DNA from: Pisaster brevispinus
Taxonomy: Eukaryota; Echinodermata; Asteroidea; Forcipulatida; Asteriidae
Length of the DNA stretch: 64,000 bases
Assembly: GCA_023634235.1 (NCBI GenBank)
Contig: JAMKCF010000008.1
Location: 10,372,176-10,436,175 of the forward strand
Direction of reading: 5' to 3'
Shown: positions 38,101 through 50,100 of the stretch, in pieces
Layout: each line of letters starts with the position of its first letter
Position numbering within the stretch: the stretch's first letter is position 1
Made by a program: the position numbers and the translations under genes
The notes under the pieces: model-generated
Databases searched by the model: none
What the model was told of the DNA's origin: nothing
What the model saw: only the letters and a program-made list of their open reading frames with translations

Positions 38101-41100
38101 ATGCAATACTTATTAAACTCATGACATAATCATGACTTAATGAAGGGCAAATGCCCAAGGGCAGCTTGCCCATCAAAATGTACCGGGCCCGGATTACTTG
38201 GCAGCTTGCCATAGATAAAATGAGGGGGCAGCTTGCCCAGCCTCTATATATAACACTAACTAAACAGCAGTGTACTTGGCAGCTGAGCCGAAGTGATTAG
38301 CTTTCCCGCTACTCAGAAGTACCATGCTTTTGTTACGCAATTAAAATAAAGGTCAATTTGACCACACACACTTTGCATAAAGGTCAGCCTTGCTACCCCG
38401 GGAAAGTTAGGTTACCTTTATGGCTTACGTCCAAACCACCACAAGGAACGTCACCAAGGCAAGCCTAACAAAATTATTACCCAACAACCATGCAGCAGAG
38501 GACGCCAATATCCAAACTGTCAGCACCGTGTATTGCAGCACGGCCTGCAGCACGGGTCTTCTGCGGCGAATAATGTATTTTATCGTTTATGCGATAAAAT
38601 GAATAATTTGTTTCGTGTGACTTGCAGCCTTTTTTAAAATTTAACCGACAATGCAGAGAACCAGGATGAACAGCAATAATCAAAATGACATTGAATGAGA
38701 GCAGAACAGAGTGTTTTGCGAGATCTCTCATTCAAACAGTTTGCATGTCTGTAAAGAAAACGTAATCTAGCACCGGCCTTTTTAATCACAGAATTTACAA
38801 TGTTCTCACCAGTTAGACTCTGATCAAGTGTAATGCCCAAATATTTATCAGAGTCTGAAGGAATAACAATCTTCCCAGAACAAGAAACTTCAAATTTATC
38901 AACATAGCTTAATTTCTTTTTGGATCTGAAAAGAATAGACTCAGTTTTGCCGAGGTGCAAAGACAGTTTGTTATCAATCAGCCACTGCCTGCATGATTCT
39001 AACTCCCTGCTCAAACTGTCGGCTATAACTTTAGGATCTTTACCGGAAATAAAAATGGCACTGTCATCAGCATATAATATCAAATTAGATTGGACACTCA
39101 TTTTCATATCGTTCATTTTGTTCATTTTGTAGACTTCATTCTCGTTTTTAGATTATATGTACTTTTAATTCTATTAGTAATGTACTTCAACAGTTTTTAC
39201 TGCCTATTGCTGATATAATAGTTACATCTTATTTGAACTGTGTGGGCTATGGAATGTGATGACAATAAAATCAAATTAAATTAAAACAAGAAATTACCAG
39301 CCTTCTCACCCCTGTTTTGAATACTTGTATGGAGGTTGCATGTCAGGCAAATGTTTTTACATGGTCACCTTAAGCTGCATACACTTGAACATATCACAAG
39401 ATCAAAAAAGTACAAGAGGGGACCAGTTAATCTTATGATCTGATGCGTCTTTTGATAGCGTACTCTCTTGAACACAGAATGGATCAACCACAGGACTAAT
39501 TAAAATATCCGATATATTTGGATTTCCAGGGGTAACAAAAGAGCAAGGCATTCTGGGAAAGAAAAAAAAAGGCGCGGCGAAATCGGGAATGAGGTTGACA
39601 AAATGACTTACCTTCCAAGCCCGGCAGCAGCAAGTATGAGATCAGTCTCCCGTTTGAAAGCCTTCACAAAGTCACTGATAGCTGTGAATGTATCACTAGA
39701 GTCAACACCTGGTGGCTCCGCAAATCTCTCCTGAATAAAAAAAGACAAGTACATCCACATATATTACTGCTCCAACATTCACATACTAAGCATCTCCAAA
39801 AGGCTTGATTGTACAGAAAGAAGCAGATAGATGTTAACAGGTTACGGACACAATACATGTACACAAGAAGGTGTTTTAAAAACAGAGACCTACTGAAATC
39901 TAATTCTATTAAAAGTAAATAAATGCAATGCATTAATTGTTTAATTTTTACAAGTATATCTATTTCCCATAAAAGTACAAACACTGAAAAAGAAGAAGAA
40001 AAGTAACTGTATTTGGAATTGGATATAATGTCTTTGCTCTGGTAAAATGAACTTCTGGAACAACTATAAAGGAACCCTTGCTCAATAGAATGACTGTGCA
40101 ATGTCTTCTCACAAAGAGTATTTTAAAACAAAGAGGCTTGTGGAGTCTTTTTGACTCCCCTTTTAATCAATTAAATAATCAATCAATCAATTTATTTCCA
40201 CTCATTAAAAGCAACACATATATATACTCTATTAATCAAATTAGTACAATAAAGTGATAGTGGTGGTAGCTCCAAAAAGAAAAGCTTGTCAAGTAGAGAC
40301 CCCCATGACATGTGAAGGAAAAACATTGAAGGAATAATTTAGATAATATAAGAATACTGTACTAAACACACTTGTTTTTAAGTAATTAAATTAAATAAGG
40401 TTACACAAAGAACAGGGAACAGGAGACCCCAAAAGTACAAGGTCACTGTGCAGAGCAGTAGTATACATATCCAGCAGCATGATGACAATATTCGGAAACC
40501 AGTTAACTTGAATCAGTCATTGGCATAGTTTCCAATAGAAAGCACCTGTTCCTTAAAAGGGAAATTTTTTTATACATCCAATGTTGCTACTTTACCTTTA
40601 CCGCTGGGAACTACAAATGTTTCTGTACTCACCTGCGGGATAAATTTTTAGAATTTCCATAGTAATAAAAAAATATATATAAAAAAATAGAATAAATTGT
40701 ACCATGACCTAACAAAGTGGAGACAACAAAAGCTTTAATAACATGCATCGGGATTTCTTTTTCTCTTTTGAGAAAATGTTGCCTTTGTTGACCGTGAATT
40801 AGCGAAACCTTAACCGTAAGTCACAGCCAGAAAATGGTGCAGCAGTGATCTGTTTTGATCCTTGTTTGGCTAGCAACAGAATGAAGGTCTGGAAATGGGG
40901 ATTACAGAATAATCCAACGAAACAGGGAGATTTCAAGTACCTGTTTTCACTTGAAGCATAGCACGTGGAGTGCATGCACTGTGCACTTTCACAATGAAAT
41001 GTCCGGGCATGTCAACCCCTTTGTTTTCATCATACCAAAAAGAATAGTTTTGGAATATACATGTATACACAAAAATACATTTATCAGGCATCGGTTTGCA

Positions 41101-44100
41101 AGTCAAAGAAATTTGTGGTCATTTTCTGTTTTCAAAGTGGAAACTAACAGACAAGATGGACGAACGGTGCCCTCTATCAATAACTAGTTACAGTTGACTT
41201 TCTATAGACTTTCTCCCTTGGCTGCTGCTTCCCAGGTTGTATCGTAAACTTGGGTGTGATCCCTGGCTACACGGCAGCTTAAGGATGAATGGCTTCTGAC
41301 TGGCACCCCGAACGAAGATATTGACTAAAAGCTGGGAGCCCGCCAACATAGGGCTGGATAGCTCAGTTGGTAGAACGCCGGTACGTTAGTCCAGAGGTCG
41401 TTGGTTCAAGTCCTGCTCGAGTCAATTTTTCTTTGTTCAAACCCAAATTATTCAAAATTTACCCAGTCAGTTGCCTTTGTGGTTTATTACTTGATACTTA
41501 ATATTAAAATTTGCATCCCCTTTAGGTGATCCCGTGGCTGCCGCTTCCCAGGTTGTATCGTAAACTTGGGTGTGATCCCTGGCTACACGGCAGCTTAAGG
41601 TTGAATGGCTTCTGACTGGCACCCCCGAACAAAGATATTGACTAATAGGGAGACCGCCAACATAGGGCTGGATAGCTCAGTTGGTAGAGCGCCGGTACGT
41701 TAATCCGGAGGTCGTTGGTTCAAGTCTCGCTCCAGTCAGTTTTTCTTTGTTCAAACCCAAATTGCTTATTTAGACTAGCTAAAAGATTATGAGATACAAG
41801 TTGATAACAGGGTTTTCACAAGTCCTGTTTATGTTTCTATGTGTTTGAATACTAAAGATATTGTGCATGGTGTGCAATATGTCAAACAAACTATGAAAGA
41901 GGTGAACAACACTTTGGCACATGTCCAAACAAAATTAAAGAACTTGCCATGATGGTTCGTGAGCACATGAATAATGTTGGACCCACTTCCACGGGCAACT
42001 AAGGTTGCCACATGCTCTCTGAAAAATTAACTGGACTTAATTATCACCATAATAATGCATTTTAGACAAGATTTGAATGATACAAGAAAAACAGGGCCAG
42101 TCCAGTACACCCTGTATTAATCACTTCACGCCGTTATTACAAAACCTTTCCCGTGCTTCTGAGCAATATTATTTTTGAACTTTTCAGAACATCTAAAGTA
42201 TTTATTTATTTTATTATTATTATTATTATTATTATTATCATTATTTCATTTTATCACAGCATGCGAAAGAAAGATCACATTTTCCTTTGTGCCGGTAACT
42301 CCTCGAGTCGGGCTACATCCCATAGCCTTAGATCTCAAGGGTCTTTCTCAGGATCCTCGCTGTACCCAAAAGCGCTGCCTTCTGTAACAGATCTACCCTC
42401 ATATTTGTCCCTCTTTCGTCTAGATGTCTCCCCAATGCTTTCAGGGACTACTTTCACTTTCACCTGCCAAATCTTAAGCAGTTCCCTGGTCAGGTCTTGG
42501 TACTTTTGGATCTTTTCTGTCTCCTTCGAAGCTACCCTTATTATTATTATATGATGTTTCCTTTATGCAATCTAATATACATCCTATAGAGCCGGATCCG
42601 GACTATGGATCTGAGGCGCTAAAGGGGAGATGTTATTTAATGGACAGTATTCTACGTAATATGTGGGCTGTTCCGAGGAGTGCTATCTTCTGGACTAGGT
42701 TGATGCTAATGTTGCCTGGGATACTTTTGATGAATTTATCCAGTCCCTTCTTCACTAGTCCTAGAGCTCCGATGACCACTGGTATTGTCTCGGTCTTCAT
42801 TCCCCACATCCTGTTGATCTCGATCTCAAGGTCTTTGTACTTGGACAGCTTTTCTGTTACTTTCACGGAGGTGTTTCGTTCAGAGGGTATAGATACGTCT
42901 ATGAGTATACACCTCTGGTCCTTCTTGTCCTTGATGATGATGTCAGGTCTGTTTGCTTTTACCTCCCTGTCGGTGTGGATGACATGTCCCAGGAGAGGAT
43001 GGTGACAACATCATTTTCTGTGACCGTTGTCGGCTGGTGTTTATACCACTCCCCTGTCGTCTCAATATTGTAATGGCTACAGATCTTCCAGTGAAGGTAT
43101 GCCGCTGCCTTATTATGTCGATAAATGTATTCAGTCTTCGCCAGCTCTGGACAACCGGAGACAATGTGATCTACGATTTCTTCATATTTTCCACAGATCC
43201 TACATTGTGGGTTCGTTCCATCCTTGATGATGCGATGGTGAAATGATCTGGTGGCGAGACTCTGGTCTTGGGCGGCAATGATAAGGCCCTCCGTCTCTGC
43301 TTTCAGCCCAGTGTTTTTGAGCCACTGGTATGTCTTCTGTTGGTCTACATCTGCTTCTTTCGTCCTTTTCGGATACTTCCCGTGCATTACCTTGTCTTCC
43401 CAGGTTCTCTGAAGTTGTTCTTGACCCTTGGTTTTTGCTTTCTGCTTTACTCGTTTTGCATAGAGAGTTGTTGCTTCATTATCTGAAGGTGGGATTTCAG
43501 AATAGTCAAGTTCTCTTTTGAGATTTACTGCTTCTTTTTTGATAGAGTAGAGCTTTTTCTTGTTATCATATTGTTTCACTATTTGGAGAAGTGGGTCGTT
43601 AGTTTACGTCAGATAAGCATCTAGCCCGATCGTGGTGGTTTTGAAGGTCAGTTTAAGCTGGATCAGACCTCGTCCTCCAGATGATCTTGGTAGGTACAAC
43701 ATCTGCTTTCGGATGGTGCATCTTCTCCATGGTCAGTATTTTCCGTGTCTTTGCATCCATTCTCTTAATGTCAGACAGTTTCCAGTTGATGATGTTAAAA
43801 CTGTACACGACTACAGGTATCGCAATGGTGTTGATAGCTTCAAATCGGTTGGCTGCATTAAGTTCACTCTTCAATATCATCCGCACTCTTCTATAATACT
43901 CTTTCCGGACCTTCTCCTTCATGGCTGAGTGTTGTATGCCGTCACATTCATTTATTCCAAGGTACTTGTATGTACCCTCTTGGTCCACCTCCTTGATTTT
44001 AGTGACAGTGTCAAGGTCTAGGTCTGCTGTTTTGGTGAGTTTTCCTCTCTTGAAGGTGGCTTTGGCACACTTATCGAGTCCGAACTCCATCCTGATGTCG

Positions 44101-47100
44101 TCACTGAAGGTCTTCCCAATGCTGAGCAGACCCTTTTGCTGGTTGTCATCCTTGGCAAATGTCTTGAGGTCATCCATGTAGAAAAGGTGGTTATGTTTGC
44201 CATTTTCTGATGTGTATCCGTAGCTACTGTTGTTCAGCAGATTGCTGAGTGGTGCTAGCGCTAGACAGAAAAGTAGTGGTGATAGTGAATCTCCTTGAAA
44301 AATCCCGCATCTGATGTTAATCGGTCTCGATGTTAACGATCCTTCTGCATGGTGGAGATTCAAGGTGGTTTTCCAGTTCGTCATGCTCGCTGTGATGAAC
44401 TTTACAGTAGTTGGGCATATTTTGTAGATTTCAAGGCATTTTCCTATCCAGGAATGAGGTACACTATCAAATGCCTTCTTGTAGTCAATCCACGCTGTTG
44501 ATAAGTTTTTTTTCTTAGATTTGGCTTCTTCCAATATGGTTTTGTTGATCAGTAGCTGGTCTTTGCGGCCAAAGCTTCCTTTTCTACATCCTTTCTGTTC
44601 TACTGGTAGCAAGTTGTTTTCGTCAAGGAAGCTAAAGGTCCTCTCAATTATGATGGAGGTGAGGATTTTGTACATTGTGGGTAGGCAGGTGATTGGTCTA
44701 TAGCTCTTGGGGTTCCGAGTCTCTTCCGATTTTGGGAGCAGGTATGTAGTTCCTCGCGTCAGCCATTCGGGACATTTCTCTGGGTGTTTGACTATGTCAT
44801 TGTAGGCCTATGCAAGATCTTTGTGGATCCAGAAATTAGCAATTCCGTCTAATCCCGGTGCCTTCCAGTTATTGGTTTTGTTAATAGCTGCAGTGGTCTC
44901 AATGGTGTTTATATCTGACCATTCTTGGCTGCTTATATCTGTGTATTGGTCCTGTTGTTGCTGGATCCAAGTAGCTTGCACGTTGTGTATTTTGTTGTTT
45001 TCGAGGATCTTACTCCAAAACTCCACAACTTCTTCTATAGTGGGTGGCTCGATGACATCTATCTTCTTATTGCTAAGCTCATGATATAGTTTCTTTGCAT
45101 CTTTTTTAAAGATCTTGTTTTGCCAAAAGAACTTGCTTCTTTTGTCGAATCTTCTGAGTCTCTGTGCCTTTGCTTGAATCTGTTGTTTTAGTATTTCTTT
45201 GGCAGTTGATATATCTTCCTTATGTTTGATGTTAAATTTTCGCTCCAGATGTTTCCTTTTCCTGTCTTTGATGTTGGAGTTCTTTTCAGCTTCGCTCAGG
45301 AGTGATAGTTGTCCACGTAGTTTCTTAATCTCCTTCTCTATTTTCTCCTTCCAAACAGGCTTCCTTCTCTTCCACTTCCGTTCTTGTCTAGGTTTCTCTC
45401 CCACTGTGCCTGCAATGGTTGAGGCAGCTGCGTGTATGAGCTGGTTTATTTCTGTTAGGTTCAAAGGTATCGTCATCTCAGCTGTGATATTTTAGATGGC
45501 TTCATTGGCAAGTCTGAGGGCTTCTGTGGATTGGTGGGTTTTCTTTATTTTGGGGATTTGTGGTCGTTGTTCGAAAGACATTTCCATCAGTGTTTCAAAT
45601 TTCTGCTGGATGTTGTTTATCATTTCGTTTACTTTCACGTTGTTTCTTTCTTGGGTAGACTCTGTTTGGTGTTGCATCACTGGGGGGGTCAGCAGTGGCA
45701 TTTCCTGTTTGTTCTTCTTCCACAGCAGCAGTAGATATCCCATCTGGATTGTCAATATTAACCATATCGTTGCTGAGGTTGATGATGTTCACCCTTATCT
45801 TTTCTCGGATGTTTTCAAGTTCCATTTCTGTTAGACGTTGTTTTGATACAATGTCACGTCTAACGTTGGAGAGTTTGTTGGCATCCAGATTCAGTCTGTC
45901 TGTTGGGTGTTTTTTTCGCCAGATATTGTAGGCGGCTTTGGTTGTTGATGTCTCAGTCGGGTTTAGAGAAGCGGTGTAGAATGCTTCCACAACATCTTTA
46001 TACTCTTCCCGAGACCATTTGTGTCTTGTTCCTTTTTTCGAGTTTCCAGTTGTTGCACATAGGGGGCCACTTTGAGGAGCGTCCTCGGTGTGGTGATTCT
46101 CTAGTACTTGTTGGGTAGAGTTTGTTCCAGCAGCATACTTTGCGATCCCAATCTGGTTCCTCACTGGAGATCGCGGTCCACGTTGACCCGCGTGACGATC
46201 AATGCGGTTTGTTGATCTAGTTAGTTGGAGTGGCATATTGTGTCTAGCTGTCAGCAGGGCCTTATTATTATTATTATTTATTGAATTAAACACTTTTTGA
46301 GGGGTTAGGGTTAAGAATATCGTTTTTCCAATAGACTGTGTAAGTTTACTTTGAGAGCGTATAAGCTTTCGCAAGAATCTGGACTTCCGGGCACCTCGAA
46401 CAGCAGCTACAGCAAGTATTGTGGCAGTTGTTTTTTAAAATAAAGTGTAATGCAATGTTTTTATAAATTTCACCCATAGTATATGGTTTGAATAAAAAAA
46501 AAGCTCAATTTAGAAATTGTGATTTATAAACAATTTTGCAAATCTTGAAAAAAAATTATTTTAAAAGTTGACCTTAACTTCAACTTACATTTAGTAGTAG
46601 TAGTAGTTCAGTACTCAAGCAACGTGAAACTAGGGCGTTGTTGTCCCGGCAAGGCCATGCAGCATCGCGTAAAATCCATGCGACACAAGGTGTGTTTTCG
46701 CGCTAAGAAACGAAGCACTTGTATCTTGATGTAAAATACAACCTAACTTTGGTTTGTTAGTGCAGTTGAGACGATTTGCGCAACAAGGTCAGCATAATTT
46801 TGTAATTTTGAGCCAGATGTTGGAGGTCGAGTACAACTAACTTTATTTTCTCTGAAATTTCTAAATTTTATTTTGTTTTTATTTATTACATTGTTAGTTT
46901 TAAATGCGATAAATCCACCAATATGGTGATGTGATGAAAATCCCCCCAAATTGCACCCATGTTAACCTTCCATAGCTGATGGCTTGGAGGTGCCCGGAAG
47001 CTCAATGGTGACCTTATCTTCGGCAAGACTTACACGATTTATAAACCATGACTAAAACAAGTAAAGACAACAAGTATTCTTATAACATGCATCGCAACTT

Positions 47101-50100
47101 TTTGTTCTCTTTCCAGAAATTATGAAATGTCTTACCATGTACAGGCCAAAAGTAAGGCCAATAATCGGCCAGGGTATGCTGGAATCTCGGACTTGTCTTT
47201 TTGGTCAAATACAAAAACAATGGTGGCAGCCTGTCAATCTTTCATAATCCTCGATTGTACAACAAAAGGATGAAGATTACACAATAGCCCATGGAAAAAG
47301 GGACATTTTGAGCATGATTTCCAATAGCCTTTGTCCTTTTTGGACAGGGGAAATGAAGCATAGCAAGGTGGGTTCATGCCTAGTCACAACCCACAATTAT
47401 AGATTGTCCCTGGGTATATTATATGTCAGCTGGTCAACTGACCTCCACCAAAAAAAGTCCACTGCAATCTACTTTGGAAAAGATTGGCGGGAAAACACGT
47501 TGTCCGATGTGAAGTTGATATTAATTAAATGAGCCCACCTGGAATAAGGAAAAAATATATTTGCAAAATCGCATCCTACATGTGATGCACAGTTGATGCA
47601 AATAGTTACTTGCTCTCTGGTTGATAACTTAAATAACCTCCCAGACAAGTATTTGTCATTTGCTTGGTGAAAGTCCCATGTAAAAATGTAAAGAACAATA
47701 ACTCATAACATGTAGTACATGTTTTATTAAATAATTGAAAAGGATCTGTGTTCAAGTAATACTAGGTTGCCCTATACTTTCTCCATGCAATTTAGCCTTC
47801 CTGATTGACATGATGGGATGTCGAGGTAATACATGTTTTGCAATCCCCTGTGCTTGTAAATCTAAATACTCTCTGGGCATGCAAAAGCCAAGTTCAAATA
47901 ACTCACCAGCATTTGCTCATAGAGTTTCCTCATGACTTCACTCTTCTTCTGAAGCAGCGTGAGTTTTATCTCATATTGTTCAACAAATGCCTATTAGAGA
48001 AAAGTCCATATGAATAAACTTTGTTAGTTGTAACCATCATTGTTTTCTACACAACCCATTACTGATATAGTGACATTATGTTAGATGGACAAGAGTCAAT
48101 GCAGACAAAAAGGTCTGGAACTTTAATACAGATGTCAGGAGGTGTGTTAAAAAAATGAATTTTTCACATTTGGTTAACCCCTGGGGTTAGACATTTCAAG
48201 AAGCTTTGGGAATAGCATCCTCATGATTCAGAGATGTAGATCCATGAGCATGATTTCTTAATATCTGAAGGAAATTGCAGCATTTTGTATAACCACGCAG
48301 AAATAACAAATGTCTGAATTCAGAGGCTCAAGTTTCTCATTCCTGATGTAAATGCAAACCTTAGTTTATTTGTATTCAAAGAGAAAAAACTGTGCAATGG
48401 GACAAATTGCAGGACCTAAAGTTGTTAATGTAACCAATGTGCACCAGGAAACTGCAAGTCCAGGAGTGAGTGACTGAGTGGTAACTTTGAACGTGGAAAT
48501 AGATTATAGAACTTGGAATTAATCACAAGGCATTGAGGAAATTTTTCATCATTTACCCACTCAGGAAAGCTGATGTAAAAAACAGCCAATTGCTCCACTT
48601 TTAGATTCTTGACATTGGCCCTTTTTTACGAAAAAATAAAAAAATTAATAAACTAGACATGAATTTTTGTACAAACAAAAACAAGGTGTTCGGTGTAGAC
48701 ACACGTCCGAATTAGCGTAAACATGTCTTAGTATGAAATATTGATAAACATAAAGTGAATGGTGGCTCTAAAGATTTGCAAATTTGAAATAAGAAACATT
48801 GATAAATTTGAAAACTGATGACGTCATTATGATTTCAAAACTTTTTTTATCAAGACTTAGATAACCCCTTTAACCTTTTACCTATGTGTTTTAAGCAATG
48901 TATACTCGGTACTTTTTCGATCAAGTTTCGTAAAAAAAAGAACAACACAGGCAAATTACTTGGGTGGGATTCGAACCCACGACATTTACATCGCAAGAGC
49001 AGGTGTCTTACCACCAGACCACTGAGCTAGTGTGTCTTTGTTGGCAGACAAATGTGGTGACAATTTAGCAATTTCGCGTGGAACAGACTAACAAAGCCTC
49101 ATATCAGGCATCGTGGACATTCTGATCAATGAACTGTCTGATAAATGGAGCGGAACAGCCAGTCACAGTGCTTTTTGCATTACACACAGTAAATGGGGGT
49201 CGATACATAGGTAGCTTTTAAAGTCCGATTTCGACCAGAAATTTAGGTCAAATTGGTAACATGTCTGTGCAAAAGTTTGACCTGGCTTACAGACCTACAA
49301 TCTGATGTAAACATTTTGATGAAATGATAAGCAGTTTTTGAGATATGAATTTTTGAAATGTTCAACTTCCGGTTTGAACCGGAAGTCGGGGTCAAATGGG
49401 GTCACATTTAGTGTATCGTTTGTTAAGTGTTCAATGCCCTGTCCGATGATGTATAGATTGTAAAAATCCAAAATAGGGATCTCGAGTTATGATTTTTTGA
49501 AGTATTAAACTTTGAATTATTGTATTTCAATACCCCATGGCGTCATCATGACGTAACTGAATCGGTTTCATCTCCTAATAAATACCTAACTATATGTGAA
49601 GTTTCAAGTTGATATGAGCTTTGGAAGTGTGCTTTTGTTAGTGGTGGGAATAAGAAGAATAAGTACTAAAAAATAATAATAAAAACGGAACAAAAACGAG
49701 GTGAATCAGGCAGATTGCCCGAACACCTAATAAATAAAAATAAGAAACTAATAAATACATCCATTTGCGTGTACTCAATCCCTCTCCTGCTCTAAATTTA
49801 TCAAGGAAAGCATCTTCAGAAGAGAGACAGGTTTCAGAATCTGTGTTATTTTATACAGTCAATTTTCTTTTTTTTAGGAGTTCTGTTCCTCATTTGTAAC
49901 CACAATTGTGACACCTCATTACTTTATTTATCTGAATACTTCAGTGGAGTAATGATACATTTAAGTATTCCTTAGCAATTCAACTTTCACGATAAACTCA
50001 GAGAGTTATGTTGTTTTAAGCACAAGAACCATCTGCCACCTCCCCCATCATGCCCACCTCCCCCATCATGGCCACCTCCCCCATCATGCCCACCTCCCCC

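Larger units (their letters stand above)
41217..41763 (+). repeat. Duplicated ~235-bp repeat with tRNA-like 3' module
   Basis: Two direct copies (41217-41450 and 41533-41763). Each consists of a hairpin-forming head (CTTCCCAGGTTGTATCGTAA, ATCCCTGGCTACACGGCAGC), a linker, and a 73-base tRNA-like domain. The copies are about 93% alike by eye. This resembles a composite SINE or a tandemly amplified tRNA-containing unit; no poly(A) tail is seen. Confidence 0.7.
42553..46262 (-). mobile_element. Near-full-length R2-superclade (R4/Dong-like) LINE
   Basis: 3.7 kb on minus, bounded on both sides by (TTA)n (42537-42552 and 46262-46281). A single ORF design: N-terminal basic module with a Myb-like segment, RT with FYMDDL, CCHC knuckle, C-terminal restriction-like endonuclease. 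It carries at least two nonsense codons (TAA at 45492-45494, TAG at 44808-44810), a frameshift near 45690 (G run) and others between 43650 and 42900, so it is inactive but recent. R4-clade Dong elements are known to target TAA repeats, which fits the flanks. Clade placement is inference. Confidence 0.85.

Noticed and set aside
46300..46310. TTAGGGTTA as telomere-like repeat
   Set aside because: Occurs once; not an array.
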